Assembly (NCBI RefSeq): GCF_040645615.1
Contig: NZ_JBEYYO010000006.1
Span: forward strand, 139,340-203,339
DNA: 64,000 nt
Direction: 5' to 3'
DNA from: Glycomyces sp040645615
GTDB lineage: Bacteria; Actinomycetota; Actinomycetes; Mycobacteriales; Micromonosporaceae
In this document: in pieces, positions 16,262 to 24,153 of the stretch
How the letters are laid out: every line of letters begins with the position of its first letter
Position numbering within the stretch: the first letter of the stretch is position 1
Notes under the pieces: model-generated
Seen by the model: only the letters and a program-made list of their open reading frames with translations
Told to the model about the DNA's origin: nothing
Databases searched by the model: none
Translations under genes and position numbers: made by a program

Positions 16262-16400
16262 ATGGACACTGCGGCTCGGTTGCTGCTTTTGCTTTCTTAG
16301 CTTCAGCCGCGGCTTGAATGGGCTGGGGTCGAGTTGACCGGGCGGCTTGGGGTCAGTGGGCGCACGTTGCGGCGGGACGTCGATCGGTTGCGGGGGCTCG
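16262..16400 (+). pseudogene. WYL-type transcriptional regulator, 5' remnant with an internal stop
   Basis: The frame reads MDTAARLLLLLS, stop (TAG 16298-16300), then LQPRLEWAGVELTGRLGVSG and RTLRRDVDRLRGL. This is the N-terminal helix-turn-helix of DeoR/WYL-type regulators, where a leucine normally stands at the stop position, so TTG to TAG is the simplest change. Homology ends near 16400, where antisense esterase sequence begins. The effector domain is gone; the gene is dead. Confidence 0.75.
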
Positions 16401-16767
16401 CAGCGCCGTCCATCCCGTGTCGTTGCTGCCCCGGTCCCACACGCCCAGGTCGGCGAACTGGTGTGCCGAGACGGAGTCGTTGCGCCCGTCCAGCATCGGG
16501 TACACGAGCACCTGCCCGAGCGGCGCCGGACCGGACCGGTCCCTCGCCAGGAGCGCCGTCCCGGCCGCCAGGCCGCCGCCCGCGCTGCTGCCCGCGACGA
16601 CGATCCGCTCGGGGTCGACCCCGAGCGCCGCCGCCTGGTCGAACAGCCACAGCAGGCCCGCGTAGCAGTCTCTCGCGGAAGGTCCCCAGGAGCGCCGCGA
16701 ACTCCGCCCCGTAAGGCGGGCGCGGCAGCGCGTCGGAGACGGGCATCGGGTTGTCGTCAAAGGTCAT
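16400..16767 (-). pseudogene. Alpha/beta-hydrolase-3 (HSL-type esterase) remnant
   Basis: One frame gives the N-terminus (MTFDDNPMPVSDALPRPPYG from 16767). A different frame then gives the catalytic core, with WLFDQAAALGVDPERIVVAG, GSSAGGG (nucleophile serine) and LVYPMLDGRNDS. The oxyanion HGGG region between them is missing and the frame shifts, so there is an internal deletion. The C-terminus with the catalytic Asp and His is also lost where the sequence meets the WYL remnant (~16400). Not functional. Confidence 0.75.
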
Positions 16768-16807
16768 GCGCCCGATGGTCACGGGCAAGGCGGCCAGGAT
16801 GCGGCCG

Positions 16808-17710
16808 CTAGTCGAGGAGTTCTGCTCGGGTCGGGGGTTCGGCTCCGGTTCGTTCGCAGGTTATGGCTGCGACCTTGGCGGCGAAGGTCAGGTGGGGGGT
16901 GAGGGATTCGGGGTCGAGGTCGGTGAGGCCGGGGCGCAGCAGGTCGGTTCTGGTGAGGGAGTCGAGGAGGGCCGCGGTGAAGGCGTCTCCCGCTCCCACC
17001 GTGTCCTTCACGGTTACCTTGGGGGCCTTGACTTCCACTTCGGTCGCCGTGTTGAAACCGGTCGCGCCCCGGGCTCCTCGGGTGAGGACCACCAGTGACG
17101 GGCCGGAGGTCGCCCACTTCCTCGCGATCCCTTGTGGAGTCTCGCCGGGGTAGAGCCAGGCCAGGTCTTCTTCGCTCACCTTCACCACGTCGGCCCCCGC
17201 CACGTGGCGTTCCACGCGTTCGCGTTCGGTCTTCCTGTCGCCCAGGAGCATCGGGCGGACGTTCGGGTCGTAGCTGATCGGGACCCCGGTCTGCCGGGCC
17301 CGGTCCAGGAGCGCTTCCACCGCGCTCGCGCCCGGTTCCAATGCCGTTGCGAGCGAGCCGGTGTGGAGGCACGCGCAGTCCTTCGGCAGGTCCGGCATCG
17401 CCGTGGGGTCCCAGGACAGGTGGAAGCTGTAGTCCGCGCCGCCGTCCGCGCCGATCGCCGCCAGTGCCAGGCTCGTGCGATCGGTGTCGCCGGGCAGACG
17501 CTCGACGCGGACCCCGTTGGCCTCCAGGTGGCCCGCGATGATGCGGCCGGGGAGGTCGTCGGCGAGCCGGGTCGCCAAGGCGACGGGAGTGCCGAGACGG
17601 GCCAGGCCGACCGCCACGTTCGCCGGGCTGCCGCCGGGGCGGGCGTCGAAGCGGGTCGTGTCGCCGCCCGCGACCAGGTCCAGCAGGGCTTCGCCCACAA
17701 CGGTGATCAC
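16808..17710 (-). CDS. PfkB-family carbohydrate kinase (probable fructokinase)
   Basis: A 300-aa ribokinase-fold sugar kinase. The GTG at 17710 has GGAGG seven bases upstream; longer frames reach into the operator. Substrate-binding GGSPANVAVGLARLG is near residue 30 and the catalytic aspartate is in TVGAGDAF near 250. The sequence fits fructokinases (phosphorylation of fructose at C6). It is divergent from the LacI regulator and shares a 26-bp operator with it. With the polyol dehydrogenase at 22135-23136 a path of polyol to fructose to fructose-6-phosphate is plausible; the exact substrate is inference. Confidence 0.88.
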   Translation of the reverse strand: MITVVGEALLDLVAGGDTTRFDARPGGSPANVAVGLARLGTPVALATRLADDLPGRIIAGHLEANGVRVERLPGDTDRTSLALAAIGADGGADYSFHLSWDPTAMPDLPKDCACLHTGSLATALEPGASAVEALLDRARQTGVPISYDPNVRPMLLGDRKTERERVERHVAGADVVKVSEEDLAWLYPGETPQGIARKWATSGPSLVVLTRGARGATGFNTATEVEVKAPKVTVKDTVGAGDAFTAALLDSLTRTDLLRPGLTDLDPESLTPHLTFAAKVAAITCERTGAEPPTRAELLD

Positions 17711-17781
17711 CGGTTGACCTCCAGAATTTCCATCGAGGGGTTTGACTGTGTCAGTGAAGCATGTCATACTCACCATCTAAC

Positions 17782-17807
17782 TGACAACGTTGTCGACAAC
17801 GTGGTCA
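17782..17807. promoter_or_regulatory. LacI-type operator between the kinase and regulator genes
   Basis: A 26-bp palindrome centred at GTCGAC (17792-17797) with 12 of 13 arm positions paired (TGACAACGTTGTC in the left arm). It also contains the perfect 12-mers GACAACGTTGTC and GTTGTCGACAAC. It lies 72 bases upstream of the kinase GTG and 23 bases upstream of the lacI ATG. Confidence 0.8.
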
Positions 17808-17829
17808 ATTTTCGCCACGAGAGGACGCC

Positions 17830-18882
17830 ATGCCCACGGTCCCCGATCCCCAGGTCACTCCGCTCCGCGCGCCCACGATCAAGGACGTGGCCGAGCGGGC
17901 GGGCGTGGGGTTCAAGACCGTCTCACGCGTCCTCAACGACGAACCCAACGTGCGACCCGAGACCCGCGACAAGGTCTTGGACGCCGTCGCGGCCCTCGGC
18001 TACCGCCGCAACTCCATCGCCTCCTCGATCCGCCGCCGCGACCAGCGCACCTCCTCGATCGGGCTCATCGTCGACGACCTCGCGAACCCCTTCTTCGGGA
18101 GCCTCACCCGCGTCGTGCAGGAGTACGCCCAGGCCCGCGACCACCTCGTCCTGATCGGCTCCAGCGACGGCTCGCCCGAGCGCGAGTCCGAGCTCGTCGG
18201 CGAGTTCGGCGCCCGCCGCGTCGACGGCCTCATCATCGTCCCCAACGGCGACGACCAGTCCTATCTCGAACCCGAGCGCGCCCGCGGCGTCCCCGTCGTC
18301 TTCGTCGACCGCCCCGGCGCCCGGATCGAGGCCGACTCCGTGGTCTCCGAGAACGCCGACGGCGTCGCCGCGGCCGTGCGGCACCTCGCCGCCGCCGGCC
18401 ACACCCGCATCGCCTACCTCGGTGACTACGAGACCATCTACACCTTCACCGAGCGCCTGCGCGGCTTCCGGACCGCCATGGCCGAAATCGGCGGCGCCGA
18501 CCCGCGCCACATCCGCACCGGCCTGCACACCAGCGCCGCCGCCCACGAAGCGGTCCTCGACATCTTCGGCGCCGCGCCCCGCCCCACCGCCCTCATCGCC
18601 AGCAACAACCGCATCACCGTCGGCGCGGTCCACGCCCTCCAGCACCTGGGCCTGAGGGACCGCACCGCGTTCATCGCCTTCGACGACGTCGAACTGGCCG
18701 ACCTGCTGCGACCGGCGCTCACCGTCATCGCGCAGGACACCACCGCCATCGGCACCGAGGCCGCCCGCTCCCTGTTCGAACGCCTCCGGGATCCGGCCGC
18801 GCCCTACCGCGGCGCCCGCGTCCCGGTCAGGCTCGTCCCTCGCTCCTCGGGCGAGATCACGCCACCCGAATCGTCCCTTTAG
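17830..18882 (+). CDS. LacI-family regulator of polyol utilisation
   Basis: A 350-aa repressor: HTH at residues ~15-62 (TIKDVAERAGVGFKTVSRVL, hinge ...ASSIRRR) and a periplasmic-binding-protein-like sensor domain (IGLIVDDLANPFFGSL, VDGLIIVPNG, TALIASNN, AFIAFDD). It has a 14-residue N-terminal extension before the HTH. It sits at the head of the binding protein-permease-dehydrogenase run and is divergent from the kinase; the 26-bp operator upstream suggests that it controls both directions and itself. The effector is likely a polyol or its phosphate (inference). Confidence 0.93.
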   Translation: MPTVPDPQVTPLRAPTIKDVAERAGVGFKTVSRVLNDEPNVRPETRDKVLDAVAALGYRRNSIASSIRRRDQRTSSIGLIVDDLANPFFGSLTRVVQEYAQARDHLVLIGSSDGSPERESELVGEFGARRVDGLIIVPNGDDQSYLEPERARGVPVVFVDRPGARIEADSVVSENADGVAAAVRHLAAAGHTRIAYLGDYETIYTFTERLRGFRTAMAEIGGADPRHIRTGLHTSAAAHEAVLDIFGAAPRPTALIASNNRITVGAVHALQHLGLRDRTAFIAFDDVELADLLRPALTVIAQDTTAIGTEAARSLFERLRDPAAPYRGARVPVRLVPRSSGEITPPESSL

Positions 18883-18991
18883 GACGTGAGCTACCGCGCC
18901 GTCGCGCGGCCCGGCACGACAACCGCATACACCCACTCACCAGCCCTGTGAAACCGGCGCCCCAGCGGGCGCCCAGGACAAGGAGGTCCAG

Positions 18992-20344
18992 ATGCAAACC
19001 CCTTCGACCCCGCGCGCCGCCCTCGCGGCCGCACTGGTGGCGGTACTCGCCGCCAGCGCCTGCTCCGGAGCAGGCGGCGGCAACGGCGACGGGGGATCGA
19101 TCACGATCGCCACCGTCGCCAACCCCCAGATGCAGGACATCGAGCAGCTCTCGGAGGTCTTCGAGGAGGAGACCGGGATCGACGTCCAGTTCGTGGTCCT
19201 GCCCGAGAACGAGCTGCGCGACAAGGTCACCCAGGACATCGCCACCGAGTCCGGCCAGTACGACATCGTCACGATCGGGACCTACGAGACCCCGATCTGG
19301 GCCGAGAACGGCTGGCTCGCTTCACTCGAGGACTACGCGAGCGACCCGGACTACGATGTGGACGACCTGCTCCCGCCCGTGCGGGAGGCACTGACCTATG
19401 AGGACGAACTGTATGCCGTGCCCTTCTACGGCGAGTCCTCGTTCCTGATGTACCGCACCGACCTCTTCGACGCCGCCGGGCTCACCATGCCCGACAACCC
19501 GACCTGGCAGGAGGTCGCCGACCTCGCCGCCGAGCTCGACGACCCGGCGAACGACGTGGCCGGGATCTGCCTCCGCGGCCTCGCCGGGTGGGGCGAGGTC
19601 CTCGCCCCGCTCAACACCGTGATCCACACCTTCGGCGGCCGCTGGTACGACGAGGACTGGAACGCGCAGCTGACCAGCCCCGAGACCAAGGCCGCCGTCC
19701 AGTTCTATGTGGACCTGGTGCGCGAGTACGGCGAGCCGGGCGCGGCCAACGCCGGGTTCTCCGAGTGCCTGACCGCGACCAGCCAGGGCAACGCCGCCAT
19801 GTGGGTCGACGCGACCGTGGCCGCGAGCATCCTGGAGGACCCGAACTCCTCGGACGCGGCCGGGAAGATGGCCTACGTCCCGGCCCCCGTGGCCGAGACC
19901 GACGCCTCGGGCTGGCTGTGGGCCTGGTCCCTCGCGATCCCCGAGACCTCGCAGCACAAGGACGAGGCCTGGCAGTTCGTGTCCTGGGCCACCGGCAAGG
20001 ACTACATGCACCTGGTCGGCGAGGAGCTCGGCTGGACCCGCGTGCCGCCCGGCAGCCGCGCCTCGACCTACGAGATCCCCGAGTACCAGGAGGCCGCCGG
20101 GGCGTTCGCGCCGCAGACGCTCGCCGCGATCGAAGGCGTCGACGTCTTGAAGCCGGGCCTGTACGAGCAGAACTGGAAGGGCGTGCAGTACATCTCCATC
20201 CCCGAGTTCCAGGACCTCGGCACCCGTGTGGCCCAGGAGATCTCGGCCGCGATCGCCGGAAACCAGACCGTCGACGAGGCCTTGGAGAAGGCCCAGGGCT
20301 ACGCCGAGGAAGTCGCCGAAAGCGGCGGCTACAAGGACCAGTGA
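18992..20344 (+). CDS. ABC transporter substrate-binding lipoprotein (polyol/sugar, CUT1)
   Basis: A 450-aa lipoprotein with a lipobox ending in C24 (LAASAC) and the cluster-B/MalE-like fold. AAGGAGG precedes the ATG. Its sequence (e.g. DIVTIGTYETPIWAENGW, AVPFYGESSFLMYRTDLF) resembles sorbitol/mannitol-binding proteins. It is followed by two permease genes and a zinc polyol dehydrogenase, supporting polyol uptake. The 109-base gap before it contains a GACAAC half operator at about 18919, so LacI may also act here. Confidence 0.9.
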   Translation: MQTPSTPRAALAAALVAVLAASACSGAGGGNGDGGSITIATVANPQMQDIEQLSEVFEEETGIDVQFVVLPENELRDKVTQDIATESGQYDIVTIGTYETPIWAENGWLASLEDYASDPDYDVDDLLPPVREALTYEDELYAVPFYGESSFLMYRTDLFDAAGLTMPDNPTWQEVADLAAELDDPANDVAGICLRGLAGWGEVLAPLNTVIHTFGGRWYDEDWNAQLTSPETKAAVQFYVDLVREYGEPGAANAGFSECLTATSQGNAAMWVDATVAASILEDPNSSDAAGKMAYVPAPVAETDASGWLWAWSLAIPETSQHKDEAWQFVSWATGKDYMHLVGEELGWTRVPPGSRASTYEIPEYQEAAGAFAPQTLAAIEGVDVLKPGLYEQNWKGVQYISIPEFQDLGTRVAQEISAAIAGNQTVDEALEKAQGYAEEVAESGGYKDQ

Positions 20345-20349
20345 GCCAG

Positions 20350-21273
20350 ATGAGCACAACCGACACCCCGCCCGCGGTGCGCCGCGGGCGGGCGGCCCCC
20401 GGCGCCGCCGAGGGCTGGCGCCGCCGCTTCCCGCTGCTGCCCGCGCTGCTCCTGGTGGTGGTGCTGACGCAGCTGCCGTTCCTGGCCACGGTCTACTACA
20501 GCCTCCAGGACCGCAACCTCATGCGCCCCGGCGAGACCGCGTTCGCCGGGCTCGGCAACTACGCCGAAGTCCTCGGGGACGCGCAGTTCCGCGGGGCCGT
20601 GCTCAACACGGTGTTCCTCACCGTCACCGTGGTGCTGTGCTCGATCGCCCTGGCCACCGCCCTCGCGGTGCTCCTGGACCAGAAGTTCCTGGGCCGCAAC
20701 GTGGTCCGCACCCTCTTGATCACCCCGTTCCTGGTCATGCCCGCCGCGGCGGCCCTGATCTGGAAGCACGCGATCTACAACCCGCTGTTCGGGACGCTCA
20801 ACTGGATGCTCTCGCCGTTCGGGGTCGAGCGCGTCGACTGGGTCTCCGAGCACCCGATGTTCTCGCTCGTGGTCATGCTGGTGTGGCAGTGGACCCCGTT
20901 CATGATGCTCATCGTGCTCGCCGGGCTCCAGAGCCAGAGCACCGAGATCCTCGAAGCGGCCAGAGTGGACGGCGCCGGGCCGATGAAGATCTTCTGGCGC
21001 ATCACCTTCCCGCAGCTGCGGCGGTTCATCGAGCTCGCGGTGCTGCTCGGCTCGATCTTCATCGTGCAGACCTTCGACCCGATCTACCTGGTCACCCAGG
21101 GCGGTCCCGGGCAGGCCACCACGAACCTGCCGTACTTCATCTACCAGCGGACGTTCCGCGCGTTCGAAGTGGGCGAGGCCGCCGCGGCCGGCGTGGTGGT
21201 CGTCATCGCGACCATCGTGATCGCCACGTTCGCGTTGCGCCTGTTCGCGAGCATGTTCCGAGAGGAGCGCTGA
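20350..21273 (+). CDS. Sugar/polyol ABC transporter permease 1
   Basis: A 307-aa inner-membrane permease (binding-protein-dependent type, MalF-like) with about six helices. The EAA loop that contacts the ATPase reads EAARVDGAG...ITFPQLRR. The start is either ATG 20350 or GTG 20341, which overlaps the previous TGA; AAGGA at 20333-20337 is better spaced for 20350. It lies between the binding-protein gene and permease 2, with one base separating it from the latter. Confidence 0.92.
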   Translation: MSTTDTPPAVRRGRAAPGAAEGWRRRFPLLPALLLVVVLTQLPFLATVYYSLQDRNLMRPGETAFAGLGNYAEVLGDAQFRGAVLNTVFLTVTVVLCSIALATALAVLLDQKFLGRNVVRTLLITPFLVMPAAAALIWKHAIYNPLFGTLNWMLSPFGVERVDWVSEHPMFSLVVMLVWQWTPFMMLIVLAGLQSQSTEILEAARVDGAGPMKIFWRITFPQLRRFIELAVLLGSIFIVQTFDPIYLVTQGGPGQATTNLPYFIYQRTFRAFEVGEAAAAGVVVVIATIVIATFALRLFASMFREER

Positions 21274-21274
21274 C

Positions 21275-22135
21275 ATGGTCCAGACCGAGACCCCCGTGCG
21301 CCGCCGCCGACCAGGCCGCGGAGCCCGCACCCTCAAGTCCGGCGGCGTGGCCCTCTTGGCCTGGCTCGCGGCCCTGGTGTTCTTCTTCCCGGTCCTGTGG
21401 ATGTTCGTCTCGGGCTTCAAGCAGGAGGCCCAGGCGGCCACCGACCCGCCCACGTTCTTCTTCACGCCCACGCTCGACCAGTTCGAGGCGATCCTGGGCC
21501 GGGACTTCACGCCGTTCCTGCTCAACTCGCTCATGGCCTCGGTCGGGTCCACGATCCTGGTGATCGTCCTGGCCACGCCCGCGGCCTACGCGCTGTCGCT
21601 CGCGCCCATTCCCAAATGGAAGGACTCGCTGTTCTTCTTCATCTCGACCCGGTTCATGCCCCCGGCCGCGATCATCCTGCCGCTGTACATCATCGCGAAC
21701 AATGCGAACGTGCTCGACAACATCACGATGCTCTCGCTGATCTACACGGCCATGAACCTGCCGATCGCGGTGTGGATGATCCGCTCGTTCCTACTGGAAG
21801 TGCCCACCGCGGTCCTGGAGGCCGCGAAGGTCGACGGCGCGGGGTTCCTGACCGAGATGCGCCGCATCATCCTGCCGATGATCGCGCCCGGCCTCGCGGC
21901 CACCGCGCTCATCTGCTTCATCTTCGCCTGGAACGAGTTCTTCTTCGCCGTGAGCCTGACCTCGACCCGGGCCGCGACCGTGCCGGTGTTCCTCACCGGC
22001 TTCATCACCAGCGAGGGCCTGTTCCTCGCCCGCCTGTCCGCCGCCGCCACGATGGCCGCCCTCCCCGTGATCCTCGCGGGCTGGATCGCCCAGAAGTGGC
22101 TCGTGCGCGGCCTGACCATGGGAGCCGTGAAGTAA
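21275..22135 (+). CDS. Sugar/polyol ABC transporter permease 2
   Basis: A 286-aa permease (MalG-like) with six helices and the EAA loop EAAKVDGAGFLTEMRRIILP near residue 185. AGAGGAG precedes the ATG. Its TAA overlaps the ATG of the dehydrogenase (TAATG). No ATP-binding subunit gene follows or occurs elsewhere in the window, so a shared MsmK-type ATPase encoded elsewhere is needed (inference from known CUT1 systems of actinobacteria). Confidence 0.92.
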   Translation: MVQTETPVRRRRPGRGARTLKSGGVALLAWLAALVFFFPVLWMFVSGFKQEAQAATDPPTFFFTPTLDQFEAILGRDFTPFLLNSLMASVGSTILVIVLATPAAYALSLAPIPKWKDSLFFFISTRFMPPAAIILPLYIIANNANVLDNITMLSLIYTAMNLPIAVWMIRSFLLEVPTAVLEAAKVDGAGFLTEMRRIILPMIAPGLAATALICFIFAWNEFFFAVSLTSTRAATVPVFLTGFITSEGLFLARLSAAATMAALPVILAGWIAQKWLVRGLTMGAVK

Positions 22136-23136
22136 TGAGAGCCGTCGTCATCGAAGGCCCGCATCAGATCAACGTGACCACAGTGGACGACCCGACGCCG
22201 GGTCCCCGCGAGGTCGTCCTGGCCGTCTCGGGAGCCGGCATCTGCGGCACCGACCTCCACGTGCTCGACGGCGACCTCGAAGGCTCGGTCTACCCGATCG
22301 TGCCCGGCCACGAGTTCGCCGGCACCGTCGCCGCCGTCGGGACCGCCGTCACCGAATTCAGTGTCGGCGACCGGGTCGCGGTGGACCCCAACATCTTCTG
22401 CGGGGAATGCCACTACTGCAAGATCGGCCACGGCAACCTCTGCGAGCAGTACAACGCGCTCGGGGTGATCGCCGACCCCGGCGCGGCGGCCGAGTACTGC
22501 GTTGCGCCCGTGGGGAACTGCTATCTGCTGCCCGAGTCGGTCTCGCTCGACCACGCCCCGCTCATCGAACCGCTCTCGTGCGCGGTGCACGGGTTCGACC
22601 TGCTGCGCGGGCGCATCGGCGAGCGCTACCTCGTCTACGGGGCCGGGACGATGGGCCTCATGATGGCCCAGCTCGCCCGCTTCGCGGGCGCCGCAGAGGT
22701 GTCCGTAGTGGACATCAACGCCGACCGGCTCCCCGTGGCCGCCGCCCTCGGCGCCGACCGCGTGGCCACCAGCGCCGACGAGCTCGACCGGCCCGAGGGT
22801 TGGGAGGTCGTCATCGACTGCACCGGCGCCGTCCCGGCCATCGAGGACGGCCTCACCAGGGTCCGAAAGGGAGGGACCTTCCAGGTCTTCGGCGTGGCCC
22901 CCGAGGCGGCCACGGCCAAGTTCAACCCGTTCCGGGTCTACAAGGACGAGATCCACATCGTCGGCTCGATGGCCGTGCTCCACAGCTTCGGGCGCGCGGT
23001 GGACCTCATGGCCAAGCAGGTCGTCGACCCCGACGTCATGATCAGCCACCGCTTCGGCCTCGACGACTACGCCCAGGCCGTGGACCTCTTCCGCGCCGGG
23101 ACCGGACGCAAGATCCAGATCCAGCCCGGCAAGTGA
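22135..23136 (+). CDS. Zinc-dependent polyol (sorbitol-type) dehydrogenase
   Basis: A 333-aa medium-chain dehydrogenase. Catalytic zinc ligands are C37 and H59-E60 (VPGHEFAG); the structural zinc cysteines are C89, C92, C95 and C103. The nucleotide-binding motif YGAGTMGLM is near residue 165 and is followed by an acidic residue (VVDIN), suggesting NAD. The gene is translationally coupled to permease 2. It probably oxidises the imported polyol to a ketose for the PfkB kinase; sorbitol, mannitol or arabitol cannot be told apart from the sequence alone. Confidence 0.9.
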   Translation: MRAVVIEGPHQINVTTVDDPTPGPREVVLAVSGAGICGTDLHVLDGDLEGSVYPIVPGHEFAGTVAAVGTAVTEFSVGDRVAVDPNIFCGECHYCKIGHGNLCEQYNALGVIADPGAAAEYCVAPVGNCYLLPESVSLDHAPLIEPLSCAVHGFDLLRGRIGERYLVYGAGTMGLMMAQLARFAGAAEVSVVDINADRLPVAAALGADRVATSADELDRPEGWEVVIDCTGAVPAIEDGLTRVRKGGTFQVFGVAPEAATAKFNPFRVYKDEIHIVGSMAVLHSFGRAVDLMAKQVVDPDVMISHRFGLDDYAQAVDLFRAGTGRKIQIQPGK

Positions 23137-23143
23137 CGCAAGA

Positions 23144-23179
23144 AGAGTCCCCGCCCGGGAACCGCCGGGCGGGGACTCT
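23144..23179. terminator. Bidirectional terminator hairpin
   Basis: Perfect 15-bp stem (AGAGTCCCCGCCCGG) with a GAACCG loop, between the convergent dehydrogenase and DUF1996 genes. Confidence 0.85.
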
Positions 23180-23195
23180 GGTCTCTATAGGAGGG

Positions 23196-24098
23196 TCACG
23201 GGATCAGGACGTAGTCCTCGTCGAGGACCGCGCCGCGGTCGGGCTTGTACAGGTCGTACCCGCGCGAGTCGCATTGCAGGCCACCGTTGATGCAGTGGTC
23301 GACCATCGCCGCGAGGGTCTCGGGCTCCCAGGCGTTGAAGAAGTCGTAATGCCACGACTCCCCGCCGCCGCTGGACAGCCGCACGTCCGACATGTCGCCG
23401 TTGACCGGCCAGTGGATCTTGAACTCGATCATCGGCACCGCCACCGGGTGCGTCGAGGTGCACGAGCCGTTCACCGGGTACGCCATGTGGCTCTTGTGAT
23501 CGGCCGAGTCGAGGTTCACCCCGTCCCAGCAGCTCGGCGCCTGGTAGCGGATGTTCAGCCACGAGTAGTCGGGGCAGTAGTCGGGGATCTCCCAGTTGAA
23601 GAAGTCCTCCCCGCACTCGTAGCCCTCGACCGACCCGGGGGCGTTCGCGAACTCCTCGGGCGTGGCCAGCATGTCCCCGGCCACGAACCGCAGCCCCGGC
23701 GGGAACGGCTCGACGGCGGTGTAGTCCAGGATGCCGGACTTGTAATAGACCACCAGCTGCCAGTCAGTGACGATCGGCTCGTCCCCGCGCATGAGCGTGG
23801 GGAACCAGTACGCCGAGCGGTCGGCCGGCACCAGACAGGTCGTGTTGCCCGCTTCCAGGTCCTCCAGGTCGGTGTACGCGTCCACGTTCGTGTTCCCGAT
23901 GAACGTGTGGCTGTGCGAGGCCCCGGGCTGGCCGGGGAAGACGATCGGGTCGTCGTTGGCGATGTGGTCGACGGTGCAGTTGGCCTGGAACTCGTGGTGG
24001 GTCACCAGGTCGTCAGCGGTGGCATTGGGCGCCACCATGAGTGCTGTGGCAGCCGCCGCGAGCGCCGCCGTGGCGATCGCGGCGAGACGCAGTCGCAT
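23196..24098 (-). CDS. Secreted DUF1996 protein
   Basis: A 300-aa exported protein: signal peptide to about residue 28 (ending NATA|DD), then a DUF1996 domain with conserved HSHTFIGN, SAYWFPTL, the SCWDG segment and DHKSHMAYP. DUF1996 proteins are found in fungi and actinomycetes and have no established activity, although they often accompany polysaccharide-acting enzymes. It is the last of three secreted-protein genes on this strand, after a hairpin at 24117-24142. Confidence 0.85.
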   Translation of the reverse strand: MRLRLAAIATAALAAAATALMVAPNATADDLVTHHEFQANCTVDHIANDDPIVFPGQPGASHSHTFIGNTNVDAYTDLEDLEAGNTTCLVPADRSAYWFPTLMRGDEPIVTDWQLVVYYKSGILDYTAVEPFPPGLRFVAGDMLATPEEFANAPGSVEGYECGEDFFNWEIPDYCPDYSWLNIRYQAPSCWDGVNLDSADHKSHMAYPVNGSCTSTHPVAVPMIEFKIHWPVNGDMSDVRLSSGGGESWHYDFFNAWEPETLAAMVDHCINGGLQCDSRGYDLYKPDRGAVLDEDYVLIP

Positions 24099-24116
24099 CT
24101 CGGTCTCCTTTCGTGG

Positions 24117-24142
24117 GGGCGGGCCGCGCGAGCGGCCCGCCC
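24117..24142 (-). terminator. Hairpin between the GH gene and the DUF1996 gene
   Basis: Perfect 11-bp stem (GGGCGGGCCGC) with a GCGA loop in the gap between two same-strand genes. It may attenuate readthrough into the DUF1996 gene. Confidence 0.6.
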
Positions 24143-24153
24143 GGGGTGGATCA

